A stretch of DNA of 64,000 bases from Pseudophaeobacter flagellatus (lineage in GTDB: Bacteria > Pseudomonadota > Alphaproteobacteria > Rhodobacterales > Rhodobacteraceae), in assembly GCF_021228235.1 (NCBI RefSeq), contig NZ_JAJQRG010000002.1, positions 574,608 to 638,607 on the forward strand, in the 5' to 3' direction. Below are positions 1 to 8,241 of this stretch, piece by piece (positions within the stretch are counted from its first letter, which is position 1; the number at the start of each line of letters is the position of its first letter). Made by a program: the position numbers and the translations under genes. The notes beneath the pieces were generated by a model that had not been told where the DNA came from, did not search any database, and worked only from the letters and a program-made list of their open reading frames with translations.

Positions 1-1
1 C

Positions 2-334
2 GCGGTGCCAGTGACCGTGATCGAGCCGGGCCGCTTGATTGGCGATCTGGCCGTGATCTTGCAGCAGCCGCGTGAAATGGACCTGCGCGCCGTGGTCGAC
101 TGCCTGTTTCTGCGCATCGGGGCCGAGGAATATCGTGCGGTGATCGAGAGCGATGCCCGGGTAGCGACCCAGTTGCTTGAGACGGTTGCGGGACATTTGG
201 TGGGCCTGGCAAAACAGGTGCGGCTTGCCGGGTTTCCGATGGCAGAGGGGCTGGAGGTTGCAGTCTTTCCCGTTTCGGGCTCTGGTGCGTCTGGCGCGGA
301 TGATCCCGGATCTTCCGACGCGCCGGACAGATGA
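2..334 (+). CDS. Cyclic nucleotide-binding domain protein, C-terminal part (5' truncated)
   Basis: The reading frame is open to the left edge, so only the last 110 or so residues are present and the true start lies outside the window. The visible part follows the second half of a cNMP-binding (CAP_ED) fold: a G-x-L-I-G-D-L-A segment like the phosphate-binding cassette, then an A-V-V-D strand, and a helix with L-L-E-T-V-A-G-H-L that fits the closing helix of the domain. A short low-complexity G/S/D tail follows. No DNA-binding helix-turn-helix is visible after the domain, so if it is a Crp/Fnr-type regulator the usual C-terminal HTH is absent; an ion-channel, transporter or stand-alone sensor is equally possible. 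It is followed after 24 bases by the CPBP protease gene on the same strand. Confidence 0.6.
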   Translation, partial: AVPVTVIEPGRLIGDLAVILQQPREMDLRAVVDCLFLRIGAEEYRAVIESDARVATQLLETVAGHLVGLAKQVRLAGFPMAEGLEVAVFPVSGSGASGADDPGSSDAPDR

Positions 335-358
335 GACCCAGACAGAGGGCAGGGTAGT

Positions 359-1249
359 ATGAATGCAGAATCCGCCTATCGGGCGCATGAAACCCTGGTG
401 GCACCGGGGCGGGCGAAATCCCATATCTGGCGGATACTGGCCGGGCTTGGCATCATTGCAGGTGTCAGCTACGCGCTGAACCTCGGGGCCTTTTTACTGA
501 TTCTGCAGCTGACCTCTGCGGCGGATCTGGCATCCGTGGTACAGGGCAGCACGCCTGCGGCGATGCTGCTGGTACTGGTGACCTTTGGCTTTATGGCGCT
601 GGGGGCCGGCTTGGCGGCGCGGCTGTTGCAGGGGCGCTCTTTTGTCAGCCTGATCGGGCCGCTGGTGCCGATGCTGCACCAGTTTACCCAGGTCTTTTTG
701 CGGTTGCTGATTGTCTTTGGCATCGTGCTGTTGCTGCCGCCTTATGATTTTGGCGCGCCGCTGGTGCCCAATGTCGCGCTGCCGCTCTGGCTGGGGCTGC
801 TGCCACTGTCGCTTTTGGCGGTTTTGGTGCAGGTCAGCGCTGAAGAAGTGGTGTTTCGTGGCTATCTGCAACAGGCGCTGGCGGCGCGATTTCAAAATCC
901 GTTGATCTGGCTGCTGCTGCCTGCGGCGCTGTTTGGGCTGGCCCATTACATGCCGCAAGAGGCGGGCGACAATGCATGGCTCTTGTGTCTGTGGGCCATG
1001 GGCTTTGGCTTGGTAACGGCAGATCTGACCGCGCGGGCCGGCACGCTTGGCCCGGCCATTGCGGTGCATTTCTTTAACAATATTGTTGCCTTGCTGATTG
1101 TGGCATCGCCTAGCAGCCTGAACGGGTTGGGGCTTTACCTGCTGCCCTATGATCTGTCGGATGTGGCAGGGTTGCGGCCCTGGCTGCTGGTGGACTGCGC
1201 TACCATGCTGGTGGCCTGGCTAGTGGCGCGACTGGCGATACGGCGCTGA
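359..1249 (+). CDS. CPBP family intramembrane glutamic endopeptidase
   Basis: A 296-residue polytopic membrane protein with about seven or eight hydrophobic segments. The three conserved CPBP (Abi/CAAX protease-like) motifs are visible: EEVVFRG at about residues 162-168 (the EExxxR catalytic pair), F-G-L-A-H at about 192-196, and H-F-F-N-N at about 237-241. Members of this family cleave in or near the membrane; in bacteria they are linked to bacteriocin immunity, protein maturation or are unassigned. Substrate cannot be told from sequence. It sits between the cNMP-domain gene and accD on the same strand, with about 60 bases before accD. Family assignment is firm, role is not known. Confidence 0.88.
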   Translation: MNAESAYRAHETLVAPGRAKSHIWRILAGLGIIAGVSYALNLGAFLLILQLTSAADLASVVQGSTPAAMLLVLVTFGFMALGAGLAARLLQGRSFVSLIGPLVPMLHQFTQVFLRLLIVFGIVLLLPPYDFGAPLVPNVALPLWLGLLPLSLLAVLVQVSAEEVVFRGYLQQALAARFQNPLIWLLLPAALFGLAHYMPQEAGDNAWLLCLWAMGFGLVTADLTARAGTLGPAIAVHFFNNIVALLIVASPSSLNGLGLYLLPYDLSDVAGLRPWLLVDCATMLVAWLVARLAIRR

Positions 1250-1312
1250 TTGCAATTCGCGTCAATGCACCTTATCTGGGATGCCAAACCGGCCCCCCGA
1301 TAGAGGCATGAT

Positions 1313-2257
1313 ATGAACTGGATCACCAATTACGTTCGCCCAAGGATCAATTCGATCTTTTCGCGCCGCGAAGTGCCTGAGAACCTTTGGCACAAATGCA
1401 GTGAATGCGGCACCATGCTGTTTCACCGCGAGCTGAGCGACAATCAAAACGTCTGCACCAACTGCGATCACCACATGCATATCACGCCGCGCGATCGTTT
1501 CGCCGCGCTGTTTGATGGTGGTATCTTCACCGAGGTCACAGTGCCGGAACCGATTGCGGATCCGCTGAAATTCCGGGATCAGAAGAAATATCCCGACCGC
1601 ATGAAGGCGGCGCAAAAAAAGACCGATGAAAAAGAGGCCATGCTGGTGGTTTCCGGCGAAATTGGCCGCACGCCGATCATTGCCGCGGCGCAGGATTTCT
1701 CCTTTATGGCCGGGTCCATGGGCATGTATGTCGGCAATGCGATCATCGCCGCCGCCGAAGAGGCCGTGAAGCTTGGCCGCCCGCTGGTGCTGTTCTCGGC
1801 TGCGGGGGGCGCGCGCATGCAGGAAGGCATCCTGTCGCTGATGCAGATGCCGCGCACCACCGTTGCGGTGCAGATGCTGAAAGAGGCAAACCTGCCCTAT
1901 ATCGTTGTGCTGACCCACCCCACCACCGGGGGCGTGACGGCATCCTATGCGATGTTGGGCGATGTGCATATTTCCGAACCCAACGCGCTGATCTGCTTTG
2001 CCGGGCCGCGGGTAATCGAACAGACTATTCGCGAAAAGCTCCCCGAAGGCTTCCAGCGGGCGGAATACCTGCTGGACCATGGCATGCTGGACCGGGTGAT
2101 TCCGCGCACCCAGATGCGCCAGGAGCTGGTCACCATCATCCGTATGTTGATGGGGCTGCCGCCACAGGTGGTGGGGGATCTGCCCGCCCCGAGCGAGGGC
2201 GAAACCGCCGCTCTTGACGCCCCGGATGCCGCTCAACCTGCCCCATCGGACGGCTGA
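1313..2257 (+). CDS. accD: Acetyl-CoA carboxylase carboxyltransferase subunit beta
   Basis: 314 residues, normal for AccD. The N-terminal zinc ribbon is complete: C29-x2-C32 and C48-x2-C51, inside W-H-K-C-S-E-C-G and C-T-N-C. The crotonase-like carboxyltransferase core follows, with S-A-A-G-G-A-R-M-Q-E-G and a T-H-P-T-T-G-G-V-T-A-S-Y segment that form the CoA and carboxybiotin site. Together with AccA it transfers the carboxyl group from biotin on AccB to acetyl-CoA, giving malonyl-CoA for fatty acid synthesis. The C-terminus carries a short A/P/D-rich tail beyond the core. accD followed by folC is a common arrangement in proteobacteria and is kept here with a gap of about 100 bases. Confidence 0.97.
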   Translation: MNWITNYVRPRINSIFSRREVPENLWHKCSECGTMLFHRELSDNQNVCTNCDHHMHITPRDRFAALFDGGIFTEVTVPEPIADPLKFRDQKKYPDRMKAAQKKTDEKEAMLVVSGEIGRTPIIAAAQDFSFMAGSMGMYVGNAIIAAAEEAVKLGRPLVLFSAAGGARMQEGILSLMQMPRTTVAVQMLKEANLPYIVVLTHPTTGGVTASYAMLGDVHISEPNALICFAGPRVIEQTIREKLPEGFQRAEYLLDHGMLDRVIPRTQMRQELVTIIRMLMGLPPQVVGDLPAPSEGETAALDAPDAAQPAPSDG

Positions 2258-2359
2258 ATGCGCTAGGCTTTTGTGATGCGGCCCGCCTTTTATCAGGGTG
2301 GGCCGTTTGTCGTTTATCTGTCCCTGTCTTTTTGACCCGTTGCCAGTTGAGTATGCTTC

Positions 2360-3634
2360 ATGACCCAGCCAAAATCCGACGTCATCCTCGCCCGCATGCT
2401 GGCGCTGCACCCGAAGATTATCGACCTGACGCTGGATCGGGTCTGGCAGCTGCTGGCGCGGCTGGACAACCCGCAGGATAGCCTGCCGCCGGTGATCCAC
2501 CTGGCGGGGACCAATGGCAAGGGGTCAACCCAGGCGATGATTCGCGCCGGGCTTGAAGGCTGGGGAAAATCTGTCCACGCCTATACCTCGCCGCATCTGG
2601 CGCGGTTCCACGAACGCATCCGCCTGGCCGGAGAGCTGATTTCCGAAACGCATCTCAGCGAAATTCTTGATGAGTGCTACGCCACCAACGGCGGGGAAAG
2701 CATTACCTATTTTGAAATCACCACCGTGGCCGGGCTGCTCGCCTTTGCCCGCACCCCGGCGGATTATACCCTGCTTGAGGTTGGCCTTGGGGGCCGACTG
2801 GATGCCACCAATGTCGTCGCCAAGCCAGAGCTCACGGTGATCACGCCGATCTCGATCGACCATGAACAGTTTCTGGGCGATACCCTGGCCAAGATCGCCT
2901 TTGAGAAGGCAGGCATCATTAAACGCGGCGTGCCGGTGGTGGTGGGCCCACAACCCGAAGAGGCCCTGGACGTCATCGAAGCCAGGGCGGCGCAACTGTG
3001 CGCGCCGGTCCTGGCCTATGGGCAGCAGTGGCACGTTAGCGAAGAACGCGGCCGCCTGGTGTATCAGGATGAACGCGGCCTGCTGGATCTGCCAATGCCC
3101 GCGCTTCTGGGCGCACATCAGGTGCAAAACGCAGGCGCGGCCCTGGCGGCGCTGCGCCGCCTTGGCGCCGATGAAACCGCCTGCGAAGCAGCAATGCTGC
3201 AGGCCGAATGGCCGGCCCGAATGCAGCGGTTGAAAACTGGTCCGCTGGTTGCGGCGGCAGGGCAGGCCGAACTCTGGCTAGACGGCGGCCATAACGCCGC
3301 CGCCGGTAGCGCCCTGGCAGAGGTCCTGGCAGCATTGCCCAAACGGCCGACTCACCTGATTTGCGGCATGCTCAACACCAAGGATGTGACCGGTTATCTA
3401 GCCCCGCTGGCGACCCAGGCTCAAAGCCTGACGGCGGTCTCCATCCCAGATGAGGTCAACACGCTGTCGGCCAGCGAAACCAAAGCCGCCGCCGTATCGG
3501 TTGGCCTGCCCGCCACCTGTGCAGAAAACACCAGCGCCGCCCTAGAGCAGATCCTGCACCAGGACCCCCAGGCGCGGGTGCTGATCTGCGGCTCTCTTTA
3601 CCTTGCGGGCCATATCCTACGCGAAAACGGCTGA
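2360..3634 (+). CDS. folC: Bifunctional folylpolyglutamate synthase / dihydrofolate synthase
   Basis: 424 residues, normal for FolC. The Mur-ligase-type P-loop is seen at residues 47-57 (HLAGTNGKGST), followed by the folate-loop segment Y-T-S-P-H-L, and E-V-G-L-G-G-R-L-D-A-T-N in the central domain. The C-terminal ligase domain contains D-G-G-H-N and ends with G-S-L-Y-L-A-G. It adds glutamate to dihydropteroate, giving dihydrofolate, and elongates the polyglutamate tail of tetrahydrofolates in the cytoplasm. It lies directly downstream of accD. Start is an ATG; the preceding 100 bases hold no other gene. Confidence 0.96.
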   Translation: MTQPKSDVILARMLALHPKIIDLTLDRVWQLLARLDNPQDSLPPVIHLAGTNGKGSTQAMIRAGLEGWGKSVHAYTSPHLARFHERIRLAGELISETHLSEILDECYATNGGESITYFEITTVAGLLAFARTPADYTLLEVGLGGRLDATNVVAKPELTVITPISIDHEQFLGDTLAKIAFEKAGIIKRGVPVVVGPQPEEALDVIEARAAQLCAPVLAYGQQWHVSEERGRLVYQDERGLLDLPMPALLGAHQVQNAGAALAALRRLGADETACEAAMLQAEWPARMQRLKTGPLVAAAGQAELWLDGGHNAAAGSALAEVLAALPKRPTHLICGMLNTKDVTGYLAPLATQAQSLTAVSIPDEVNTLSASETKAAAVSVGLPATCAENTSAALEQILHQDPQARVLICGSLYLAGHILRENG

Positions 3635-3679
3635 ACGGATACTCTGCCCCTGCTTCATTTGGCTCCAAATATCCACTGT

Positions 3680-4194
3680 TTAAGCCCGGTCAACAGCTTG
3701 GCGCACCGGCAGAAAGGGCAGTGCTTGGTCGCGCCTTGTTCCAATCGCAACCGGTGCGCGCAGTTTCTGGTCGATAGTTTCGGGCCGGTCCGGACTGGAA
3801 GAAAAACCAGAAGATCGCAAATTCATGGGGCCTGAAAGGCCCATCAAAGCCCCCTTGTTTGCTGTTTGCAAGCTGTGCGGCGTGCCATCATCATTTGTGG
3901 CCGAACTGAGTTGCTGCAACGTGCCACCTTTCCACCTCTCTACACTGGTGTGTTTGAAGCTATAGGCGGTGGTTCTGATTAAAGGCACCTTTACCACAAT
4001 CTCCGTCGTCACCTTCACGGTCAACGCGCCGCCGCCACCGGAAAAGCTGTAGCTGTGATCGCCGATGTCCTTGCCTTTGCGCATGACGTCAAAGGCAGTT
4101 TTCCATTGGATGGGACAGAGAGGGCGTGAGCAGGTGCCGCCTAAGCGACAGCAATCCCGACGGCCATTGCAAGAAGACGCATATCATATTCCAT
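3680..4194 (-). pseudogene. Decayed secreted protein gene, DUF6134-like
   Basis: Read on the minus strand, an ATG at 4194 (or 4182) begins a clear signal peptide: MRLLAMAVGIAVA, then an in-frame amber stop (TAG at 4143-4141), then A-A-P-A-H-A as a signal-peptidase-type site, and S-V-P-S-N-G-K-L. At about 4096 the homology passes to another frame, A-F-D-V-M-R-K-G-K-D-I-G-D-H, which runs on to a stop at 3680. One added base there would join the two frames as S-N-G-K-L-A-F-D-V. The F-D-V-x-x-x-G-x-x-I-G-x-H opening, the later E-R-W-K-G-G-T-L and S-A-T-N-D-D-G-T resemble small secreted proteins that I associate with DUF6134. The end after about 3850 no longer looks like the family and is probably also damaged. 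Pseudogene status rests on one stop plus one frameshift; family name is less certain. Confidence 0.55.
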
Positions 4195-4385
4195 TGTGTG
4201 CTGCGATTTGCGCTTCAATGGGGGGCAAGCCTTACAACAGACTTACAAGCGATCGCATCCTGAACATGCCGCTGTGTCGTGAAGGGTGCACAGCGGTTGC
4301 TGCGCGTGCAACGGTTGGCCGCAACGCAGCGGTCATTTCCCGGCTGCTGTTGCGCCCGCCGGGAAATGACCCGGATATGAAGGCC

Positions 4386-5330
4386 TCACTCGCTCTCTTT
4401 TACCGGAACACCGACAGGCGATGGCTTGGCTTTGACGGGCGTTTCCAACAAAACCTCTAGAAAAGCACTGGCTGCCGGGGAGAGGGATCGCCCGGTTTGA
4501 CGCACCAGCCCGATTCGCCGCCGGGCCCCAAAACCTATGATGGATCGCTGGACAAGCCGCTCGGTCGGCAAAATCGGCAGTGTCAATTCCGGCAGCGCCG
4601 TAATGCCCAGCCCCTCGGCCACCAATGCACCGGCGGTTGCCAGATGCGCGACCTCAAACCTTGGCGAAAGCGGCCGGTTCAGCCGAAGGCAGGCGCTGTC
4701 CAGTAATTCACGTACGGATGTGCCCTGTGCCATTGCAATGAACGGCATCTCTACCAGTTCCGACCAATCATATGGTCGGTCTTCCTGAAGCGGCCCCTCG
4801 GGTGCCCCAATCGCAACAAAAGCATCATCCATCACCGGTTGAAACGCGAGCCGAGACCGTGTCGACAGCGTCCCCGCAGTGAAGCCGATTTCTGCACGCC
4901 CCGTTTCAATAACCTCGATCACGCTGTCCGATAGCGCGTCGATGATTTTCAGGTCGATGTCCGGATACTTCGATGTAAAACGGCGCAGGACCTGGGGCAA
5001 AAAGGCCGCCGTGACAGAGGGGAGCCCCGCAATGGTCAACTGCCCATGCCGCGCCGATAGGTGCGCGTCGAACTCAGCATATGCATCTTGGGCGGTGTGA
5101 ACCATACGCGCTGCGATACGGGCAAGCACAGCGCCGCTGGTGGTAAGTCTGACATTGCGCGTGTCCCGGTCAAAAAGGCGTGTGCCGAGCTGATCTTCAA
5201 GCGCCGAAATGTGGCGAGAGAGAGCAGATGGCGACATGCGCAGTGCCTCGGCGGCGGCGCGGAAGGATCCGGTTTCTTGCAGTGTCAGTACCGCAGTGTA
5301 ATCAGACAAAGACATATTGTTGCGTTTCAT
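4386..5330 (-). CDS. LysR-family transcriptional regulator, divergent from the TAXI transporter
   Basis: 314 residues with the standard LysR layout. A winged helix-turn-helix spans about residues 8-65 (G-S-F-R-A-A-A-E-A-L-R-M-S-P-S-A-L-S-R-H), followed by a periplasmic-binding-protein-like effector domain from about residue 95. It is transcribed away from the TAXI-TRAP transporter genes across a gap of about 90 bases, the usual geometry for a LysR protein that controls its neighbour in response to a transported or metabolised compound. The gap contains an inverted repeat that could be its operator. An alternative start is the second methionine (residue 6). The effector is unknown. Confidence 0.9.
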   Translation of the reverse strand: MKRNNMSLSDYTAVLTLQETGSFRAAAEALRMSPSALSRHISALEDQLGTRLFDRDTRNVRLTTSGAVLARIAARMVHTAQDAYAEFDAHLSARHGQLTIAGLPSVTAAFLPQVLRRFTSKYPDIDLKIIDALSDSVIEVIETGRAEIGFTAGTLSTRSRLAFQPVMDDAFVAIGAPEGPLQEDRPYDWSELVEMPFIAMAQGTSVRELLDSACLRLNRPLSPRFEVAHLATAGALVAEGLGITALPELTLPILPTERLVQRSIIGFGARRRIGLVRQTGRSLSPAASAFLEVLLETPVKAKPSPVGVPVKESE

Positions 5331-5381
5331 GCATCAATTATTCCAAAATCAGCCATTTTCGCAACAGGTAATTCATTGCAT
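5329..5381. promoter_or_regulatory. Inverted repeat in LysR / TAXI intergenic region, candidate operator
   Basis: Two nested inverted repeats lie between the divergent genes. The outer arms are ATGCATCAATTA (5329-5340) and TAATTCATTGCAT (5369-5381), which pair with one extra base. The inner arms are AAAAT (5345-5349) and ATTTT (5355-5359). LysR proteins bind such dyads near divergent promoters. The outer arm starts at the LysR start codon, so binding would plausibly repress the regulator itself. This is inference from position and symmetry only. Confidence 0.4.
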
Positions 5382-5420
5382 GATCGCCTGGCCCCCATAG
5401 GGCATCCAAGGGAGGAACTC

Positions 5421-6380
5421 ATGAAACACACAATCGCCGCGCTTTTTGGCGCAACTTTGCTGGCATCGCCACTGGCCGCGCAGGAAACTGACCTGCTGAT
5501 TGGCTCTACCTCGGCATCGTCGAGCCACTACGGATATTTTGTTGCAGTAGGCCAACTGATCAATGAAAATACCGAAGGGCTGAAAGCCTCTGTGGTTGAA
5601 ACAGGCGCGACGCTGGACAACATCCGCCGCATGGGGCGCGGACAGATTGACCTTGGCCTGGTGACGACAAATGCAGTGCAGCACGCCGTATCGGGCACCA
5701 ACGCCTTTGAAGGCAATGCGCAAGACCTGCGCCTGCTGTGGGTGTATACCAACGCGCCGCAAAACGTCGTTGTCCGCGCCGATGCTGATGCCGATAGCCT
5801 GGAGGAGTTGGCAGGAAAACGGTTCAACCCTGGCATCAAGGGCGGATCGACCGAAGCCACGACCGAAGCCGTGTTCAAAGCGCTTGGGCTCAGCGCCGAT
5901 TATGTGCGCGGCTCGACAACCGATATTGTCGGTGCAATCAAGGACAATCGCCTGGTGGGCTATGTCAAATCGGGTTCGGGTCTAAAGCTTGACGGGTCCA
6001 CCATGGATATCGCGGTTTCGACAGATATTTCGGTTCTTGGCTTAAGCCCGGAACAGGCTGACACCCTGCGGGCAGACATGCCGGATATTTCCGTCGTGGA
6101 TATTCCAGCAGGTGCTGCTGATGATATCCCTGCGTACAGCACCTGGGCCTTTGGGGTTGGGGTCGCCGCGCCTGCATCAATGGACGACGAAACGGCCTAC
6201 CAAATTGTTTCTGTTATCATGGCCGACAAGACCGCACAGGCCAATGCCATGGCTGCGCTTGAGGGGGCGAACTTGGCCCAGATGACTTTGGATTATGGCA
6301 CCATATCGCTGCATCCGGGGGCCGCGCGCTGGTTCGAAGAACAGGGCATGGAGATCCCTGCCAAGTTGATGGCCAAGTGA
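5421..6380 (+). CDS. TAXI-family TRAP transporter solute-binding protein
   Basis: 319 residues. The start ATG at 5421 is chosen because it is preceded by GGGAGGAA and opens a normal signal peptide (MKHTIAALFGATLLASPLAA, cleavage near A-A-Q). The mature protein starts with L-L-I-G-S-T-S-A-S-S-S-H-Y-G, typical of TAXI-type (TRAP-associated extracytoplasmic immunogenic) binding proteins. The G-R-G-Q-I-D-L-G-L segment about 80 residues in is also typical. It would bind a ligand in the periplasm and hand it to the fused permease encoded next, one base after its stop. TAXI ligands are poorly known; glutamate or other small acids are described for some members. The co-encoded AtuA proteins hint at an organic acid or terpenoid-like substrate. 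Confidence 0.88.
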   Translation: MKHTIAALFGATLLASPLAAQETDLLIGSTSASSSHYGYFVAVGQLINENTEGLKASVVETGATLDNIRRMGRGQIDLGLVTTNAVQHAVSGTNAFEGNAQDLRLLWVYTNAPQNVVVRADADADSLEELAGKRFNPGIKGGSTEATTEAVFKALGLSADYVRGSTTDIVGAIKDNRLVGYVKSGSGLKLDGSTMDIAVSTDISVLGLSPEQADTLRADMPDISVVDIPAGAADDIPAYSTWAFGVGVAAPASMDDETAYQIVSVIMADKTAQANAMAALEGANLAQMTLDYGTISLHPGAARWFEEQGMEIPAKLMAK

Positions 6381-6381
6381 T

Positions 6382-8241
6382 ATGACCCTTGCGAATATTC
6401 AAAAAGGGCTTGCCATATTGGTAGGAGCCTTCGTTTTCTACACAGCGGCAAGTGGTCCGTTCGAAGGGCTGATTCAGCGCGCGCTTTTCCTGGCGCTGGT
6501 GTCCTCTTTGGGTTTCGCGCTCTACCCGTTGGGCGCTGGCACCCGCTGGCGTCCGATTGGTGTTGCAATTGATCTCGCGCTTTGCGGCCTTGTGCTGATC
6601 GCTTGTGGCTATGTCGTTTGGAACTACGACGAAATAATGACGTCGCTGCCCTGGGCCACAACCATAGACAAAGCGTTGACTGTAGGGCTTGTGCTGGCGG
6701 TGCTAGAGCTTGGGCGACGCACCGTAGGATTGATCTTTCCGGTCCTCGTTCTGGTGGGGCTGGGCTATGCGCTGTTCGGAAATTTGCTGCCTGGTGCCCT
6801 GCGTCATCGCGGTTTTGATACGGCCTTTGTGACCGAGACGATCTTTCTTGGGGATCTTGGGATCTGGGGCATGTTGACGGGGGTAGCGGCAACGGTCATC
6901 GCCGCCTTTGTCCTGTTCGGCGCGCTTTTGCTGCATACCGGGGGTGGGCAGGCGTTCATGGATCTTGCCATGCGCCTTGGCGGCCGTCAGCCCGGTGGGG
7001 CGGCCAAAATTGCAACCATTGCAAGTGGCCTGTTCGGGATGATCTCGGGCTCTGCGGTGGCAAATGTCGCGACCACGGGCAACTTTACCATCCCGATGAT
7101 GATCCGGCTTGGCTATCCGCGGCCCTTCGCAGCAGCGGTAGAGGCGGTGGCGTCGACAGGGGGCCAAATCGCACCGCCAATCATGGGGGCTGCTGCCTTC
7201 GTCATGGCGGAAATTCTGGGCCTTCCCTACACCACAATTATCCTCGGGGCGATCATCCCGGCTGTCCTGTTCTATGCCTCTGTCTTTGTTACCGTGCATT
7301 TTGTCGCCCTGCGCCGTGGCCTTGCCGTTGTTCCGGAGGACGAGTTGCCTGCATGGGCCACCATCCTGTCACCACGTCGTGTGGCACCGATCCTTTGTGC
7401 GCTTGGTGGGCTTGGCATCGGCATCTGGCTTGGCCGGTCGATTGCCACCGCTGCGTTTTACGGCGTCATTGGGCTGTTGATCGCATTTATTGCAACCGAA
7501 GCGGGCAGGCTGTCCCCGCGTGAGATGATCGGCAAGGTCATCAACGGATTGGAAGACGCCGGAAAAGGCATGGTCATCATCGGCGTGCTTTTGGCGGGTG
7601 CGCAGGTGCTGGTGTCGATGATCAACCTGACGGGCATCGGCGTGACCCTGTCATCCCTGATCGTGTCGATGGCGGGCGACAGCGTGCCGATGGTTGCGGT
7701 TATCGTGGGTTTTGTCTGCCTGATCATGGGTATGGGCCTGCCGACCACCGCCGCCTATGTTCTGGTTGCAGCCGTGCTGGCACCCGCCATGACAGCCGTG
7801 GGTGTTGACCCCTTGGCGGCCCATCTTTTTGTGTTCTATTTCGCCACGATTTCTGTCATCACGCCCCCCGTCTGCGTGGCAGTCTTTGTTGGGTCTGGCA
7901 TTGCAAACACCAACTGGCTCCCGGCTGCGGGGCACGCTGTGCGCCTTGGCGCGGTGACCTATCTTGTGCCCTTCTTGCTGCTGCTCTTTCCCGGCATGTT
8001 GCTTCAAGGCGGCGCTGTTGCGATAGCCGAAGCGATCCTGGCGGGGGCGGCGCTGGTGCTTGCGGTGCCGACGCTGCTGACAGGGTCGCCACTTGTCGGA
8101 AACCGGGCGATCGACACGGCTTTGCTTATTGCGGTGATTGCTCTGGCAATCTGGCCCCAGTCATTCACCCCTATCCTTGCCCTCGCCGTATATTTTGGTG
8201 CCCGCAGGCTGGGCCAAAGGCACAAGGAGGTCTTGGCATGA
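6382..8241 (+). CDS. TRAP transporter fused permease (small and large subunits joined)
   Basis: 619 residues, almost wholly hydrophobic, with many membrane segments. The length fits the fused 4TM-12TM permeases that partner TAXI binding proteins. The DctM-like part carries G-M-I-S-G-S-A-V-A-N-V-A-T-T-G at about residues 215-230, then G-G-Q-I-A-P-P-I-M-G-A-A-A-F, and later G-M-G-L-P-T-T-A-A-Y, hallmark segments of the large TRAP subunit. Transport is expected to be driven by a sodium or proton gradient, not ATP. The gene begins one base after the binding-protein stop and overlaps the AtuA gene by four bases (ATGA), so the three are almost certainly co-translated. Confidence 0.92.
   Translation: MTLANIQKGLAILVGAFVFYTAASGPFEGLIQRALFLALVSSLGFALYPLGAGTRWRPIGVAIDLALCGLVLIACGYVVWNYDEIMTSLPWATTIDKALTVGLVLAVLELGRRTVGLIFPVLVLVGLGYALFGNLLPGALRHRGFDTAFVTETIFLGDLGIWGMLTGVAATVIAAFVLFGALLLHTGGGQAFMDLAMRLGGRQPGGAAKIATIASGLFGMISGSAVANVATTGNFTIPMMIRLGYPRPFAAAVEAVASTGGQIAPPIMGAAAFVMAEILGLPYTTIILGAIIPAVLFYASVFVTVHFVALRRGLAVVPEDELPAWATILSPRRVAPILCALGGLGIGIWLGRSIATAAFYGVIGLLIAFIATEAGRLSPREMIGKVINGLEDAGKGMVIIGVLLAGAQVLVSMINLTGIGVTLSSLIVSMAGDSVPMVAVIVGFVCLIMGMGLPTTAAYVLVAAVLAPAMTAVGVDPLAAHLFVFYFATISVITPPVCVAVFVGSGIANTNWLPAAGHAVRLGAVTYLVPFLLLLFPGMLLQGGAVAIAEAILAGAALVLAVPTLLTGSPLVGNRAIDTALLIAVIALAIWPQSFTPILALAVYFGARRLGQRHKEVLA

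Noticed and set aside
1262..2500. 412-codon minus-strand open frame across accD and the start of folC
   Set aside because: Spans two real genes on the other strand; H/R/Q-rich translation typical of antisense shadows.
5061..5420. Extended start for the TAXI binding protein back to 5061
   Set aside because: The extension runs through the divergent LysR gene and its control region; the ATG at 5421 has a good ribosome site and a proper signal peptide.
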